NCBI RefSeq assembly: GCF_003050925.1
Contig: NZ_QAOV01000002.1
Coordinates: forward strand, 620,001 to 684,000
Reading direction: 5' to 3'
Source: Pseudomonas sp. GV085
GTDB taxonomy: Bacteria > Pseudomonadota > Gammaproteobacteria > Pseudomonadales > Pseudomonadaceae
Length of the DNA stretch: 64,000 bases
Positions within the stretch are counted from its first letter, which is position 1, and each line of letters opens with the position of its first letter. A program made the position numbers and the translations under genes. Below the pieces are notes generated by a model, which was given only the letters and a program-made list of their open reading frames with translations, was not told the origin of the DNA and made no database searches. Shown piece after piece: positions 32,757 through 41,408 of the stretch.

Positions 32757-33398
32757 ATGAATACACCCATCAACATTGGCGGCTTCAGCGCTCCAGACTC
32801 CGAGCTGGCCCGCAAAGCCGCATCGCTCGTGGAACGCGTCCATTCCAGGGCGCTTTTGCATCATGTGCACCGGACATGGTGGTTTGCCGAATTCCTTGGC
32901 CAGCGCCGGGGCTTTAAGTACGACCGGGAAGCGGTCTACCTCGCGGCACTGCTGCACGATTTGGGGCTGACGCCCGAGTTTGCCGCCGACCAGCGCTTTG
33001 AAGTCGATGGCGCCGATGCCGCCCGTCATTTTCTCCTGGCCAACGGTTTTGCGCAGGCGAAAGCTGAACAGGTCTGGGATGCGATTGCCCTGCACTCCAG
33101 CGCCGGCATCGCCGACCGCAAACAACCGGAAATCGCCCTGATCTATCTGGGCGCCCATGTCGATGTCATGGGCCTGCACCTGGATGAAATCACCCCTTCG
33201 CTGGTCGACGACACGCTCGCGCTTTACCCCCGCATCGGCATGAAAGCGGCCTTCACCCAGGCCGTTGCCGAAGTGGCCAGGAACAAACCCCATACGGCCA
33301 TTGGTACCGGGCTCGCCGATGTCGGGCGCCGCCATGTCCATGGCTTTGATTGCCCGAATGTCTGCGACCTGATCGACAACGCACCCTTCGACAGCTGA
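32757..33398 (+). CDS. HD-domain hydrolase, cyanamide hydratase (Ddi2/3)-like
   Basis: A 213-residue soluble HD protein. Metal-binding residues: His in LLHHVHRTWWFAEFL, the HD pair in LAALLHDLGLTP, and His in AIALHSSAGIADRK. The blocks DQRFEVDGADAARHFLLANG and EIALIYLGAHVDVMG resemble the cyanamide hydratase family, which hydrates cyanamide to urea in fungi; bacterial members have mostly unknown substrates. GGGAGG precedes ATG 32757. It is first gene of a putative operon with the NmrA and ADH genes. Confidence 0.75.
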   Translation: MNTPINIGGFSAPDSELARKAASLVERVHSRALLHHVHRTWWFAEFLGQRRGFKYDREAVYLAALLHDLGLTPEFAADQRFEVDGADAARHFLLANGFAQAKAEQVWDAIALHSSAGIADRKQPEIALIYLGAHVDVMGLHLDEITPSLVDDTLALYPRIGMKAAFTQAVAEVARNKPHTAIGTGLADVGRRHVHGFDCPNVCDLIDNAPFDS

Positions 33399-33433
33399 TC
33401 CACTTCCCGTTTATTACAGTGAGAGAACCCATC

Positions 33434-34315
33434 ATGCAGCCACGTAAATACCTCATCACCGGAGCAACCGGTAAAACCGGCGTATATACCGTCCGTCATC
33501 TGCTCAATGAAGGTCATGCAGTGCGCGCCTTCGTGCATCAACTGGACGAACGCAGTGCCGCCTTGCAGAACGAGGGCGCCGAAATCTTTGTCGGCGACCT
33601 GCTGGAACATGACGACATCTTGCGCGCCATGGATGGCGTGACCGGCGCGTACCTGTGCTACCCGGTTCGCCCCGGCTACATTCAGGCGACCGCCTACTTT
33701 GCCGATGCCGCACGGCGCGCAGGCGTCGAGGTGGTGGTGGAAATGTCGCAGATCTCCGCCCGCGAAGACTCGCTGAGCCACGCAGCCCGCGACCACTGGA
33801 TTGCCGAACGCGTACTCGACTGGTCGGGCGTGCCAGTGGTGCACATTCGCCCGACGTTCTTTTCCGAATGGCTGATTTTTCCGTGGGTGCTGGATCAGAT
33901 CGTCAAGGAAAACAAAATAACGCTACCGTACGGTAGCGGGCGGCACGCACCGATTGCCGCCGAAGACCAGGCCCGTGTGATCGCCAGGCTCCTGACCCAG
34001 CCGTCCGGCCATATCGGCAAGACCTACCCGTTGTGCGGTCCCGTCGAACTGAGCCATCAGCAAATTGCCGAGGAAATCAGCGCCATCGTCGGCCGCACCA
34101 TCACCTACAGTCCGTCGACGCTGGAGGAGTATCGCCAGCACCTGCAGACCTACGATCTGCCGGAATTTGTCATCCAGCACTTCCTGGCGGTGGCGGTCGA
34201 TTACCAGAACGGGATCTTTTCCGGAGTGGATGGCGTGATCGGGCAGATAACCGGTCAAGCGCCGCAAACGGTGGCTGACTTCGTAGGGGCCAATCGCCCA
34301 TTGTTCGAACAGTGA
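33434..34315 (+). CDS. NmrA-like NAD(P)-binding protein
   Basis: A 293-residue Rossmann protein of the atypical short-chain dehydrogenase group: YLITGATGKTGVYTVRHLLN (GxxGxxG), FVGDLLEHDDILRAMDGVTG, and PTFFSEWLIFPWVLDQIVKE. The classical YxxxK dyad is absent, as in NmrA and quinone-sensing relatives. It may be a redox sensor or a quinone/azo-type reductase. It starts 35 bp after the HD gene stop with GAGAG upstream. It is likely co-transcribed with that gene. Confidence 0.85.
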   Translation: MQPRKYLITGATGKTGVYTVRHLLNEGHAVRAFVHQLDERSAALQNEGAEIFVGDLLEHDDILRAMDGVTGAYLCYPVRPGYIQATAYFADAARRAGVEVVVEMSQISAREDSLSHAARDHWIAERVLDWSGVPVVHIRPTFFSEWLIFPWVLDQIVKENKITLPYGSGRHAPIAAEDQARVIARLLTQPSGHIGKTYPLCGPVELSHQQIAEEISAIVGRTITYSPSTLEEYRQHLQTYDLPEFVIQHFLAVAVDYQNGIFSGVDGVIGQITGQAPQTVADFVGANRPLFEQ

Positions 34316-34450
34316 CCGCGGGTGTATGCGTCGGGTGTTCAAGTATCCACGCTCGCGCCCGATGCAACGCCGGCAACCCGCTACACTTTCTTCGCTCCGC
34401 CGCTGCACCCCAGCGGCCAAGATCCCTGACGTCTGATCTGGAGGTATCCC

Positions 34451-35482
34451 ATGAACGACAGCAGCGAACTCACCACCTTTACCGGCTGGGCCGCCACGGC
34501 AGCAGGCGCGCCACTGGAACCCTTCAGCTACGATCCCGGCCCGCTGGGCAGCGATGAGGTGGAAGTCGCCGTGGAATATTGCGGCGTCTGCCACTCCGAC
34601 CAGTCGCTGATCGACAACGACTGGGGCATCAGTAGCTACCCCTTTATTCCCGGCCACGAGGTGGTCGGCCGTATCGTGCGGGTGGGCGACCAGGTTCGTG
34701 GCCTGGAAATGGGCCAACGAGTGGGCATCGGTTGGTACAAGGGCAGTTGCATGCATTGCACGTCGTGCATCGAAGGCTCGCATAACCTGTGTCGTACCGT
34801 GCAACCGACCATCATCGGCAGCAATGGCGGCTTTGCCGACCGCATTCGCTCGCACTGGGCCTGGGCCTTGCCGATCCCGGCCGGGCTCGATCCGGCGATG
34901 GCCGGGCCGTTGTTCTGTGCCGGCTCGACCGTGTTCAACCCGCTGGTGGTATTCGGCATCAAGCCCACTGACCGGGTCGGCGTGGTAGGCATCGGCGGCC
35001 TCGGTCACCTGGCGCTGCGCTTCCTCAACGCCTGGGGCTGCGAAGTCACCGCCTTCACTTCATCGCTGAGCAAGCAGGACGAAGCCAGGCGCCTGGGTGC
35101 GCACAAGGTGGTCGCCTCGACCGACACGGATGCGCTCAATGCCATTGCCGGCACCCTGGATTTTCTCCTGGTCACCGCTAACGCCAACCTCGACTGGACC
35201 GCCATGCTCGCCACCCTGCGCGGCAAGGGTCGCCTGCACTTTGTCGGTGTCGTGCCCGACGCCATCCCGGTGCACGTGTTCAACCTGATTCCCCAGCAAA
35301 AAGTCTTGTCCGCCTCACCGGTCGGCTCACCGGCCAACACCGCGATGATGCTGGAGTTCTGCGCCCGCCATCAGATCCTGCCGCAGGTCGAGATGTTTCC
35401 CATGAGCCGGATCAACGAAGCCATCGATCATTTGCGCAGCGGCAAGGCGCGCTACCGTGTGGTGCTGGATGCCAGTCAGTGA
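34451..35482 (+). CDS. zinc-dependent alcohol dehydrogenase (cinnamyl-alcohol-dehydrogenase/YahK-like)
   Basis: A 343-residue MDR-family enzyme interconverting an aldehyde and alcohol with NADP(H). Catalytic zinc ligands: Cys and His in YCGVCHSDQSLI and PGHEVVGRIV. Structural zinc Cys set: GSCMHCTSCIEGSHNLC. The cofactor fold is VGVVGIGGLGHLALRFLNAW. This matches the broad-specificity aldehyde reductases of the YahK/CAD group. GGAGG precedes the ATG. A 135-bp gap separates it from the NmrA gene, so it may have its own promoter. Confidence 0.9.
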   Translation: MNDSSELTTFTGWAATAAGAPLEPFSYDPGPLGSDEVEVAVEYCGVCHSDQSLIDNDWGISSYPFIPGHEVVGRIVRVGDQVRGLEMGQRVGIGWYKGSCMHCTSCIEGSHNLCRTVQPTIIGSNGGFADRIRSHWAWALPIPAGLDPAMAGPLFCAGSTVFNPLVVFGIKPTDRVGVVGIGGLGHLALRFLNAWGCEVTAFTSSLSKQDEARRLGAHKVVASTDTDALNAIAGTLDFLLVTANANLDWTAMLATLRGKGRLHFVGVVPDAIPVHVFNLIPQQKVLSASPVGSPANTAMMLEFCARHQILPQVEMFPMSRINEAIDHLRSGKARYRVVLDASQ

Positions 35483-35511
35483 CAGGCGACGAACGAAGAG
35501 AAAGGGCCGCT

Positions 35512-35627
35512 TGTAGGAGCTGGTTTGTCGGGTCGCCGCATCGCAGCGATGGTCGTTAACGATAACGCGTATTTTCTGTCTAAACGCGGCGCTCTTGAGT
35601 CCATCGCGAGCAAGCTCGCTCCTACAG
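35512..35627. repeat. REPIN, GTTAACGA class, left arm diverged
   Basis: Left arm TGTAGGAGCTGGTTTGTCGG has lost the palindrome; spacer GGTCGTTAACGATAACGCGT and right arm CGAGCAAGCTCGCTCCTACA are intact. Confidence 0.8.
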
Positions 35628-35673
35628 AGGACCACATTCGCTTAACTGAACAGCATGGCCCCCTTTTTTGCCC

Positions 35674-37224
35674 TCAGGGATTGGCCACCTGCGCCGGCAG
35701 CGCTGGCATGTGCGGGTCATTCCAGGTGAACCGGTAGGCTTTGCCGGCCTCTTGCGGGAGGCATTTGCCGTTGTCGGCATCCGCGCCTGCGATCGACCAG
35801 TTCGCCCGTGAGTTTTCGCCCAGTTCACGGGCCGCTTCGGGTTTGAAGCACTGGTTCAGCACGTCATCCGGCACCAGAGCGTAGGCCTTGGGGTGTTCGC
35901 GCAGATACTGCGCAGCCTTCTCGACAGAGGAGTAATCCATGCCGAAATGCACGATTGGCTGACGGGCGAACAACCAATGCCCTTCCTCCCAGTTGACCAG
36001 CACCAGATCGGCGCCTTGGGTCATGGATGCCGCCTGGGTCATGAGCACCTGATCTATGTTGGTGCCTTCCTTGAGCGGTTCGATGAAACCACGGGCGAAC
36101 CACAGCACGAACCAGGTCGCCACCAATGCCGGGAACACCCGACGCAAACGCGGGTGCCTTTTGAACCAGCGCTTGAGCAGCCATGGGATCAACGGTGCGG
36201 CGACCAGCACCAGCCCAGGCAGCGCCGGGTAGATGTACAACTTGCGCTTGCCCGTGCTGATGCAGAAAAACAGCACCACCAGCAGTACCCAACCGAGCAA
36301 TACCAGGACCCGGCCGTCACGTTTTTGCAACTGCCGGCGCCAGGCGGGCACCAGCCATGGCAGCACCAGCACCAGCGGTAGCCAGTACTGCGGAATCACG
36401 TTGGTGAAAAAGTACCAGAACGGTTCGCGGTGATGCCACGCGGCGGCATAACGGCCCGCGGTCTGGTGCAGGAGGATCTCCCGCGCATAGGCAATTTCGT
36501 CAGCGCTGCCATTGACGATGATGGACAAGGCCAACGGCAACAGCCAGATCGCAATCGCTGCCAGCATCACCACCAACCCCAGCAACCACTTGCGCGCCTC
36601 GCCGGGCATGGCCACCACACCGGGCCAGTCCTTGCGCACCGCATAGGCGTACGGAATCAGCAACAGCGCCGGCAAGAAACCCACACCCTTGGTGATCACG
36701 CCAATGCCCATCGCTGCGCAGCCCGCGTAAAACCAGCGCCACGCAGGTCCCAGCAGCAGGTGCCGCGCCAGACCGTACAGGCCCAGGGAGGTGAACAGAA
36801 TCAACAAGCTATCGATCTGGCCGGTGCGCAGGATGCTGTAGGTCTGGTACGTCGCCAGGTACAACAGCGCGGCGTTGCGCCCGGTGCGCTGGGTCCACAG
36901 GCGACGACCCAGGTCATAGACCATCGCCGTGACCGTCACGGCCGAAAACAGCCCCGGGATATAAAGGGCGATGTTCGGCTTGCCGGTCAGCCAGGTGAAG
37001 AACGCCACCGTCCACATGAAAATCGGCGGCTTGTCGCCGTAGATCTCGGCGGCCCGGTGCGGGATCAGCCACGAGCCGTTTTGCAGCATCTCCAGTGCGA
37101 CGCCAAGGAAGCGTTCCTCGTCCACATTCTGTGCCTGGCGCAACCCCAGCCCCGCGCCGATCAACAGCAGGGCAAGCAGCATCAGGCCCAGGCATTCGAC
37201 CCTGGGCGACAGTGATCTACGCAT
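35674..37224 (-). CDS. ArnT-like GT-C glycosyltransferase (GT83 family)
   Basis: A 516-residue inner-membrane transferase with about a dozen hydrophobic helices. The first periplasmic loop has the catalytic acidic residues (QNVDEERFLGVALEMLQNGS) followed by IYGDKPPIFMWTVAFFTWLT, as in ArnT, which moves a sugar from undecaprenyl phosphate to lipid A. The last ~130 residues are a periplasmic domain. It is the last gene of a four-gene operon (epimerase, GT2, LABN protein, this), starting 3 bp after the LABN stop. The sugar carried is inferred from the epimerase, not seen. Confidence 0.85.
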   Translation of the reverse strand: MRRSLSPRVECLGLMLLALLLIGAGLGLRQAQNVDEERFLGVALEMLQNGSWLIPHRAAEIYGDKPPIFMWTVAFFTWLTGKPNIALYIPGLFSAVTVTAMVYDLGRRLWTQRTGRNAALLYLATYQTYSILRTGQIDSLLILFTSLGLYGLARHLLLGPAWRWFYAGCAAMGIGVITKGVGFLPALLLIPYAYAVRKDWPGVVAMPGEARKWLLGLVVMLAAIAIWLLPLALSIIVNGSADEIAYAREILLHQTAGRYAAAWHHREPFWYFFTNVIPQYWLPLVLVLPWLVPAWRRQLQKRDGRVLVLLGWVLLVVLFFCISTGKRKLYIYPALPGLVLVAAPLIPWLLKRWFKRHPRLRRVFPALVATWFVLWFARGFIEPLKEGTNIDQVLMTQAASMTQGADLVLVNWEEGHWLFARQPIVHFGMDYSSVEKAAQYLREHPKAYALVPDDVLNQCFKPEAARELGENSRANWSIAGADADNGKCLPQEAGKAYRFTWNDPHMPALPAQVANP

Positions 37225-37227
37225 GGT

Positions 37228-37506
37228 TTATTCCTTCACGCTTCTGCTTTTGGCAATCAATTGCAGGTTGCGAAAATAGACGATGGAGCCAAACGCCTGC
37301 CCGGCGATGAACACCGGGTCCTGGCGATAAATGGCGTAGGCGAGCAACAAGGTGCTGCCGACGATGCTCAGGTACCAGAAGTTGGTCGGGATCACGCTGC
37401 GTTTCTTGTACTCGCTGTACAACCACTGCAGGACAAACCGCCCGGTAAAGGCCACCTGCCCCGCAAAGCCGACCAGCAGCCACAGGGTTTCACGAGTCAA
37501 CGTCAT
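37228..37506 (-). CDS. small membrane protein with lipid A biosynthesis N-terminal (LABN) domain
   Basis: A 92-residue protein with three hydrophobic helices and the LABN pattern: LWLLVGFAGQVAFTGRFVLQ, WLYSEYKKRSVIPTNFWYLS, GSTLLLAYAIYRQDPVFIAG, QAFGSIVYFRNLQL. This domain is otherwise found at the N-terminus of some LpxB proteins and as free subunits next to GT2/GT-C lipid glycosylation genes. Its ATG overlaps the GT2 stop (ATGA), showing translational coupling. A role in flipping or presenting the lipid-linked sugar is suggested by the context only. Confidence 0.85.
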   Translation of the reverse strand: MTLTRETLWLLVGFAGQVAFTGRFVLQWLYSEYKKRSVIPTNFWYLSIVGSTLLLAYAIYRQDPVFIAGQAFGSIVYFRNLQLIAKSRSVKE

Positions 37507-38243
37507 CCTTCGATCTCCTGGGCAATGGTGTTCAGCCGCGTGCGCTTGATCAGCCACCAGACGCCGAACAAATCGAGAATGCCGACCAGGGCGCGGTCGA
37601 GATTACCGTATTTCGACACCCCGGCCGTGCGCGGCCGGTGGTTGACCGGGTGCACGATCATGCGGCCGTTATGGCGCTGGATCAGCGCCGGAATGTAGCG
37701 ATGCATGTGGTCGAAGTACGGCAGGCGCAAGAACGCCGCGCGCTCGATCAGCTTCAGGCCGCAACCGGTGTCCGGGGTGGCGTCCTTGAGCAGGCGGCGG
37801 CGCAGGTTGTTGGCGAAACGCGAGGCGTAGCGCTTGCTCGCCGTATCACGGCGATTGACCCGATGCCCGGCGACCAGTTGCACATCGACCTGGCCCGGTT
37901 CGCCGCGCACCAGCGCCAGCATGCCGGGGATGTCCGCCGGGTCGTTCTGGCCGTCGCCATCGAGGGTCGCCAGCCATTGCCCGCGGGCCTCCTGCGCGGC
38001 GTGGTACAGCGAAGTGCTCTGCCCCAGCGAGCGCTCGTGATGCAGGATGCGCAAAGTGTTCAAGCCGTCGTGGCGGATCTGCCGCAGTTCATGCAGGGTC
38101 GAATCGGTGCTGCCATCGTCGACGACGATGATTTCGTACGATTCAGCGGCCAATGCGACGCGGATTTCCTCAAGCAATGGCTTGAGGTTGTTCGCTTCGT
38201 TCTTGGCGGGGATCAGTACGGATACAAAAATGTCTTGGCTCAT
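37503..38243 (-). CDS. GT2 glycosyltransferase making a polyprenyl-phosphate sugar
   Basis: A 246-residue family 2 transferase of the dolichyl-phosphate mannose synthase/ArnC type: VSVLIPAKNEANNLKPLLEE, EIIVVDDGSTDSTLHEL, ATLDGDGQNDPADIPGML (DxD region), GHRVNRRDTASKRYASRFAN and DTGCGLKLIERAAFLRLPYF. It lacks the C-terminal membrane helices of ArnC, which the LABN protein may supply. It likely transfers a sugar from UDP-sugar to undecaprenyl phosphate. Second gene of the operon; its stop overlaps the LABN start. Confidence 0.88.
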   Translation of the reverse strand: MSQDIFVSVLIPAKNEANNLKPLLEEIRVALAAESYEIIVVDDGSTDSTLHELRQIRHDGLNTLRILHHERSLGQSTSLYHAAQEARGQWLATLDGDGQNDPADIPGMLALVRGEPGQVDVQLVAGHRVNRRDTASKRYASRFANNLRRRLLKDATPDTGCGLKLIERAAFLRLPYFDHMHRYIPALIQRHNGRMIVHPVNHRPRTAGVSKYGNLDRALVGILDLFGVWWLIKRTRLNTIAQEIEG

Positions 38244-38290
38244 GGGGTCTCTCTCGCCCTTTTGATTTTTCGAGATCAGAGGCGAACGCT

Positions 38291-39268
38291 TCAAATCTGA
38301 TAGAACTGCCGATACCACTTCACAAACTCGCCAACGCCGGTTTCGAGCGTCACTTGCGGGCTGAAGCCCACCCACTCGGCCAGTGCCGAGACATCGGCCC
38401 AGGTCTTGACCACATCACCGGCCTGCATCGGCATGTAGTTGCGCCGGGCTTGCAAGCCCAGGGCGGATTCCAGGCAGTCGACGAAATCCAGCAACGCCAC
38501 CGGCATGCCACGCCCGATGTTGAAGAGCCGGTTTACCCCGGTGACGGAGCCTTGCGGCACCGGAGGCCTTGGGCGTAGTCGGGCGATACCTTCGACAATG
38601 TCGTCGACGTAGGTAAAGTCGCGCGACATCTGCCCCTGGTTGTAAATGTCGATGGGCAGGTCTTTGAGGATGGCGTCGGTAAACTTGAACAGTGCCATGT
38701 CCGGGCGACCCCATGGACCGTAGACGGTAAAAAAGCGCAGGCCACTGGCTTTCAGGCCATACAAGTGGCAGTAACTTTCGGCCAACAGTTCATTGGCGCG
38801 CTTGCTGGCGGCGTACAGCGAAACGGGATGTTCGACAGGGTCCTCGACACTGAACGGCATCTTGCTGTTGGTGCCGTACACCGAACTGCTCGAGGCGTAG
38901 ATCAGATGCTCGGGGCGATGGTGCCGACAGGCTTCCAGCACATTGAGGAACCCCACCAGGTTCGATTGCCCATAGACATCCGGGTTGTCCAGCGAATAGC
39001 GCACCCCGGCCTGAGCGGCCAGGTGCACCACCTCGGTAAAACGGTATTCTTGAAACAGGCTCATCAGGGCCGGTTTGTCGACGATGTCCATTTTCCGGAA
39101 GCGAAAGCCCGGCAAAGCCTCCAGCACCTTGAGGCGTGCATGCTTGAGTTCCACGTCGTAGTAGTCGTTGAGGTTGTCGATACCGACAACGTCCTGACCC
39201 TCGCGGCACAAGCGCTGGACCGTATGAAAACCGATGAAACCGGCTGCACCGGTGACCAGAACGGTCAT
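38291..39268 (-). CDS. NAD-dependent epimerase, UDP-glucuronate 4-epimerase-like
   Basis: A 325-residue extended SDR enzyme: TVLVTGAAGFIGFHTVQRLC (NAD site), DNLNDYYDVELKHARLKVLE, the active-site SSSVYGTNSKMPFSVED and VSLYAASKRANELLAESYCH (Tyr and Lys of YxxxK). The DNLNDYYDVxLKxARL motif is characteristic of UDP-GlcA 4-epimerases, giving UDP-galacturonate. First gene of the envelope-sugar operon; 47 bp separate it from the GT2 gene. Start ATG 39268; GTG 39277 is possible. Confidence 0.88.
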   Translation of the reverse strand: MTVLVTGAAGFIGFHTVQRLCREGQDVVGIDNLNDYYDVELKHARLKVLEALPGFRFRKMDIVDKPALMSLFQEYRFTEVVHLAAQAGVRYSLDNPDVYGQSNLVGFLNVLEACRHHRPEHLIYASSSSVYGTNSKMPFSVEDPVEHPVSLYAASKRANELLAESYCHLYGLKASGLRFFTVYGPWGRPDMALFKFTDAILKDLPIDIYNQGQMSRDFTYVDDIVEGIARLRPRPPVPQGSVTGVNRLFNIGRGMPVALLDFVDCLESALGLQARRNYMPMQAGDVVKTWADVSALAEWVGFSPQVTLETGVGEFVKWYRQFYQI

Positions 39269-39467
39269 TGGACGCACGCCTGCGACTGCGCCGCGATCGG
39301 CGCGAGATTACTGATCCAGACCCTTGTCAGCTTCATATTCAGCTCCTGCTTATGGCGTCATTCGCGCACGGTTTCGTTGTGAAGCTTATAAAACAGAAAC
39401 ATTTCAGTTTCGATAACCCCGTGCGCGACCTCAGCAAAAAAACAATATTTGGCCGAATCAACCGCTA

Positions 39468-40088
39468 CTATCTGGCCGAATCGTCACGTGGTTTATAAAA
39501 CCGGAACAAGCCGATATCCACGGTCTTGATGTATTGCGTCGCCCAATCCGGCTTGACGGTACGATCATGGAAATACAGGGCACCCTGGGTGCGGTCCGGC
39601 AGTTCCTTGTTCAGGGCCTTGCGTGCGATTTCCTTGGCCATCGCATAAGGCACCTCTTCCTGGACCGAATCGGACTTGCCGTCACACCACCAGGAAAACT
39701 GGCAACTCTTGGTCTCCGACCCCTGCTTCACCACTTTGCACACCGTGTCCGGAAAGCCCTCGTGGCCCAGGCGATTCATGACCACGTTGGCCACCGCCTC
39801 CATGTCGGCGACGTCCTTGCCCCTGGCTTCCCAGTAAATGGAGCGGGCCAGGCAGGTGATCGCGTCGTCCAGCGGCGCGGCCCCCGCCGGGTCGACGGCC
39901 TGGACTTCGGACGGGGTAATCGCTTCAGCCTTCGGTGCCGGTGCGGGGTCTTTATTCTCGGCGGCTTTCTGTTCCAGCACCTCGGCCTTGTTCTCGGCCG
40001 CTTGCTGTTTCTGTTCTTGATCCGTAGCGGACACCGGGCCAGCAAGCAACGTGAAGGCTAGGCAGCTGGCGATCCAGTCGAGGCGCAT
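39468..40088 (-). CDS. cell wall hydrolase, SleB/CwlJ (Hydrolase_2) domain
   Basis: A 206-residue secreted protein. It has a signal peptide (MRLDWIASCLAFTLLAGPVS, then ATDQ), a low-complexity Glu/Ala/Lys/Pro linker (residues ~25-70), and a Hydrolase_2 domain: ARSIYWEARGKDVADMEAVA, NVVMNRLGHEGFPDTVCKVV, CQFSWWCDG, and YFHDRTVKPDWA. The Glu in YWEARG is the expected catalytic residue of this lytic transglycosylase-like family. It acts on peptidoglycan in the periplasm. ATG 40088 is used; GTG 40100 is possible. Confidence 0.9.
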   Translation of the reverse strand: MRLDWIASCLAFTLLAGPVSATDQEQKQQAAENKAEVLEQKAAENKDPAPAPKAEAITPSEVQAVDPAGAAPLDDAITCLARSIYWEARGKDVADMEAVANVVMNRLGHEGFPDTVCKVVKQGSETKSCQFSWWCDGKSDSVQEEVPYAMAKEIARKALNKELPDRTQGALYFHDRTVKPDWATQYIKTVDIGLFRFYKPRDDSAR

Positions 40089-40230
40089 GGTCGGTGTCAC
40101 TCGGTGAGCGATTCGATTCAGTGTAGTAGTGAAATGATTTCACCCGGCCCACTACACTCTGGATAATTCCGTTGTCTTAGACGGGGCAACTTCGCGCATC
40201 ATGGGTGCCATCTGCTCAAGGGGGATTTTC

Positions 40231-41082
40231 ATGGGTTTCATCTCATCCGCAATGCGTTTGGCCGGTTTGTCTCTGGGCCTGGTATTGGCCGCTAACGCTA
40301 TGGCGGCGGACGAAGCGCAATTGATCGAATCGATCAACGTTTACCGCAGCCAACTGCAGCGCTGTGCCGGCCAGGTCTCAGCGGAGTTGCCGCCACTGTC
40401 GGCCGACCCGCGCCTGGTGCTGACCGCCTCGAGCATCGGCAATCTGCAGCAGGCCATGGCCACTGCGGGTTACCCCATGAAGAATGTGCAGGCCATCAGC
40501 CTGTCCGGGCCTCGCGATGCAGCCTCGGCGATGAAAGCGATTCAGGAGAGTTTTTGCCAGATCGTCCTCGACCCGCAGTTCGTCGATGTCGGCGTCAGCC
40601 GCCAGGACAATCAGTGGCGCATCGTCGTGGCGCGGCCACTGCTGAGTTCACGCCTGGGCGACTGGCAGACCGAGGGCCAGAAGCTGCTCATCGAACTCAA
40701 CGCCGCACGGGCCAAGCCGCGTCAATGCGGCACCCAGTCGTTCAATGCGACCGCGCCGCTGGCCTGGAACGCCACGCTGGGCACGGCCGCCGAAACCCAC
40801 TCGCGCTCCATGGCCAACAACAACTACTTCGACCACAAGGACCGCGATGGCCGCACCCCGGGCGACCGCGCGGAACTGGCCGGCTACGACTTCCAGCAGA
40901 TCGGCGAAAACATCGCCGCCGGGCAGGACAGCGTACGCAAGGTGGTCGAAGGCTGGCTGACCAGCCCCGGTCACTGCGCCAACCTGATGAACCCGCAGTT
41001 CCGTGAATTGGGCGCGGCGTATGCGACCGATCCGAAGAGCGATGCGGGGATTTACTGGACGGCGGTGTTTGGCGCGCAGTAA
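40231..41082 (+). CDS. CAP/SCP-domain secreted protein
   Basis: A 283-residue exported protein. It has a signal peptide (MGFISSAMRLAGLSLGLVLA, cleaved after NAMA), an N-terminal half of its own (residues ~25-150, Cys in QRCAGQ and SFCQIV), then a CAP domain: ELNAARAKPRQCGTQSF, GTAAETHSRSMANNNYFDHK, IGENIAAGQDSVRKVVEGWL, and SPGHCANLMNPQFRELGAAY. The CAP His and Glu cluster is present. The biological role of bacterial CAP proteins is mostly unknown. AAGGGGG precedes ATG 40231. It is divergent from the cell-wall hydrolase. Confidence 0.88.
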   Translation: MGFISSAMRLAGLSLGLVLAANAMAADEAQLIESINVYRSQLQRCAGQVSAELPPLSADPRLVLTASSIGNLQQAMATAGYPMKNVQAISLSGPRDAASAMKAIQESFCQIVLDPQFVDVGVSRQDNQWRIVVARPLLSSRLGDWQTEGQKLLIELNAARAKPRQCGTQSFNATAPLAWNATLGTAAETHSRSMANNNYFDHKDRDGRTPGDRAELAGYDFQQIGENIAAGQDSVRKVVEGWLTSPGHCANLMNPQFRELGAAYATDPKSDAGIYWTAVFGAQ

Positions 41083-41408
41083 CCAAAAACCGAAGTCCCT
41101 GTAGGAGGGCTGGTCCACGTAGTGGCTCCAGACCGTGTACATCAGGATTACAGTTCATCATAGATCCGGTCGATCACCCGGTCATCAATAGTGATTGGAC
41201 GCCCGTCAAAGTTGCTCTTAGCCTGCGCTCAACAAGTCCGCAAACAACGTAATCCGTAACTGTAGGAGCGAGCCTGCTCGCGATGGTCCCAAGGACACCG
41301 CGTTTAACCAGAAAGCGCGCGTAATCGTTAACGACCATCGCGAGCAGGCTCGCTCCTACAGGTTTTGCGGATACTCATTCAATGTGTGCCGTGCCAAGAA
41401 AGAAAATC
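41083..41408. other. 326-bp spacer before moaA: remnant DNA and a REPIN
   Basis: 41083-41130 holds a decayed REP (TGTAGGAGGGCTGGTCCACG). On the minus strand around 41138-41205 a short frame ends with a plausible protein C-terminus (PITIDDRVIDRIYDEL, stop), perhaps a relic of a lost gene that I cannot name. 41261-41361 is a REPIN. The moaA promoter must lie near the end or upstream of the REPIN. Confidence 0.45.
41261..41361. repeat. REPIN, GTTAACGA class
   Basis: TGTAGGAGCGAGCCTGCTCG to CGAGCAGGCTCGCTCCTACA, with ATCGTTAACGACCATCGCG at the spacer end. Confidence 0.92.

Noticed and set aside
41138..41205. Possible C-terminus of a lost gene or insertion sequence
   Set aside because: About 20 residues only, with no inverted repeats or transposase motif; too short to name.
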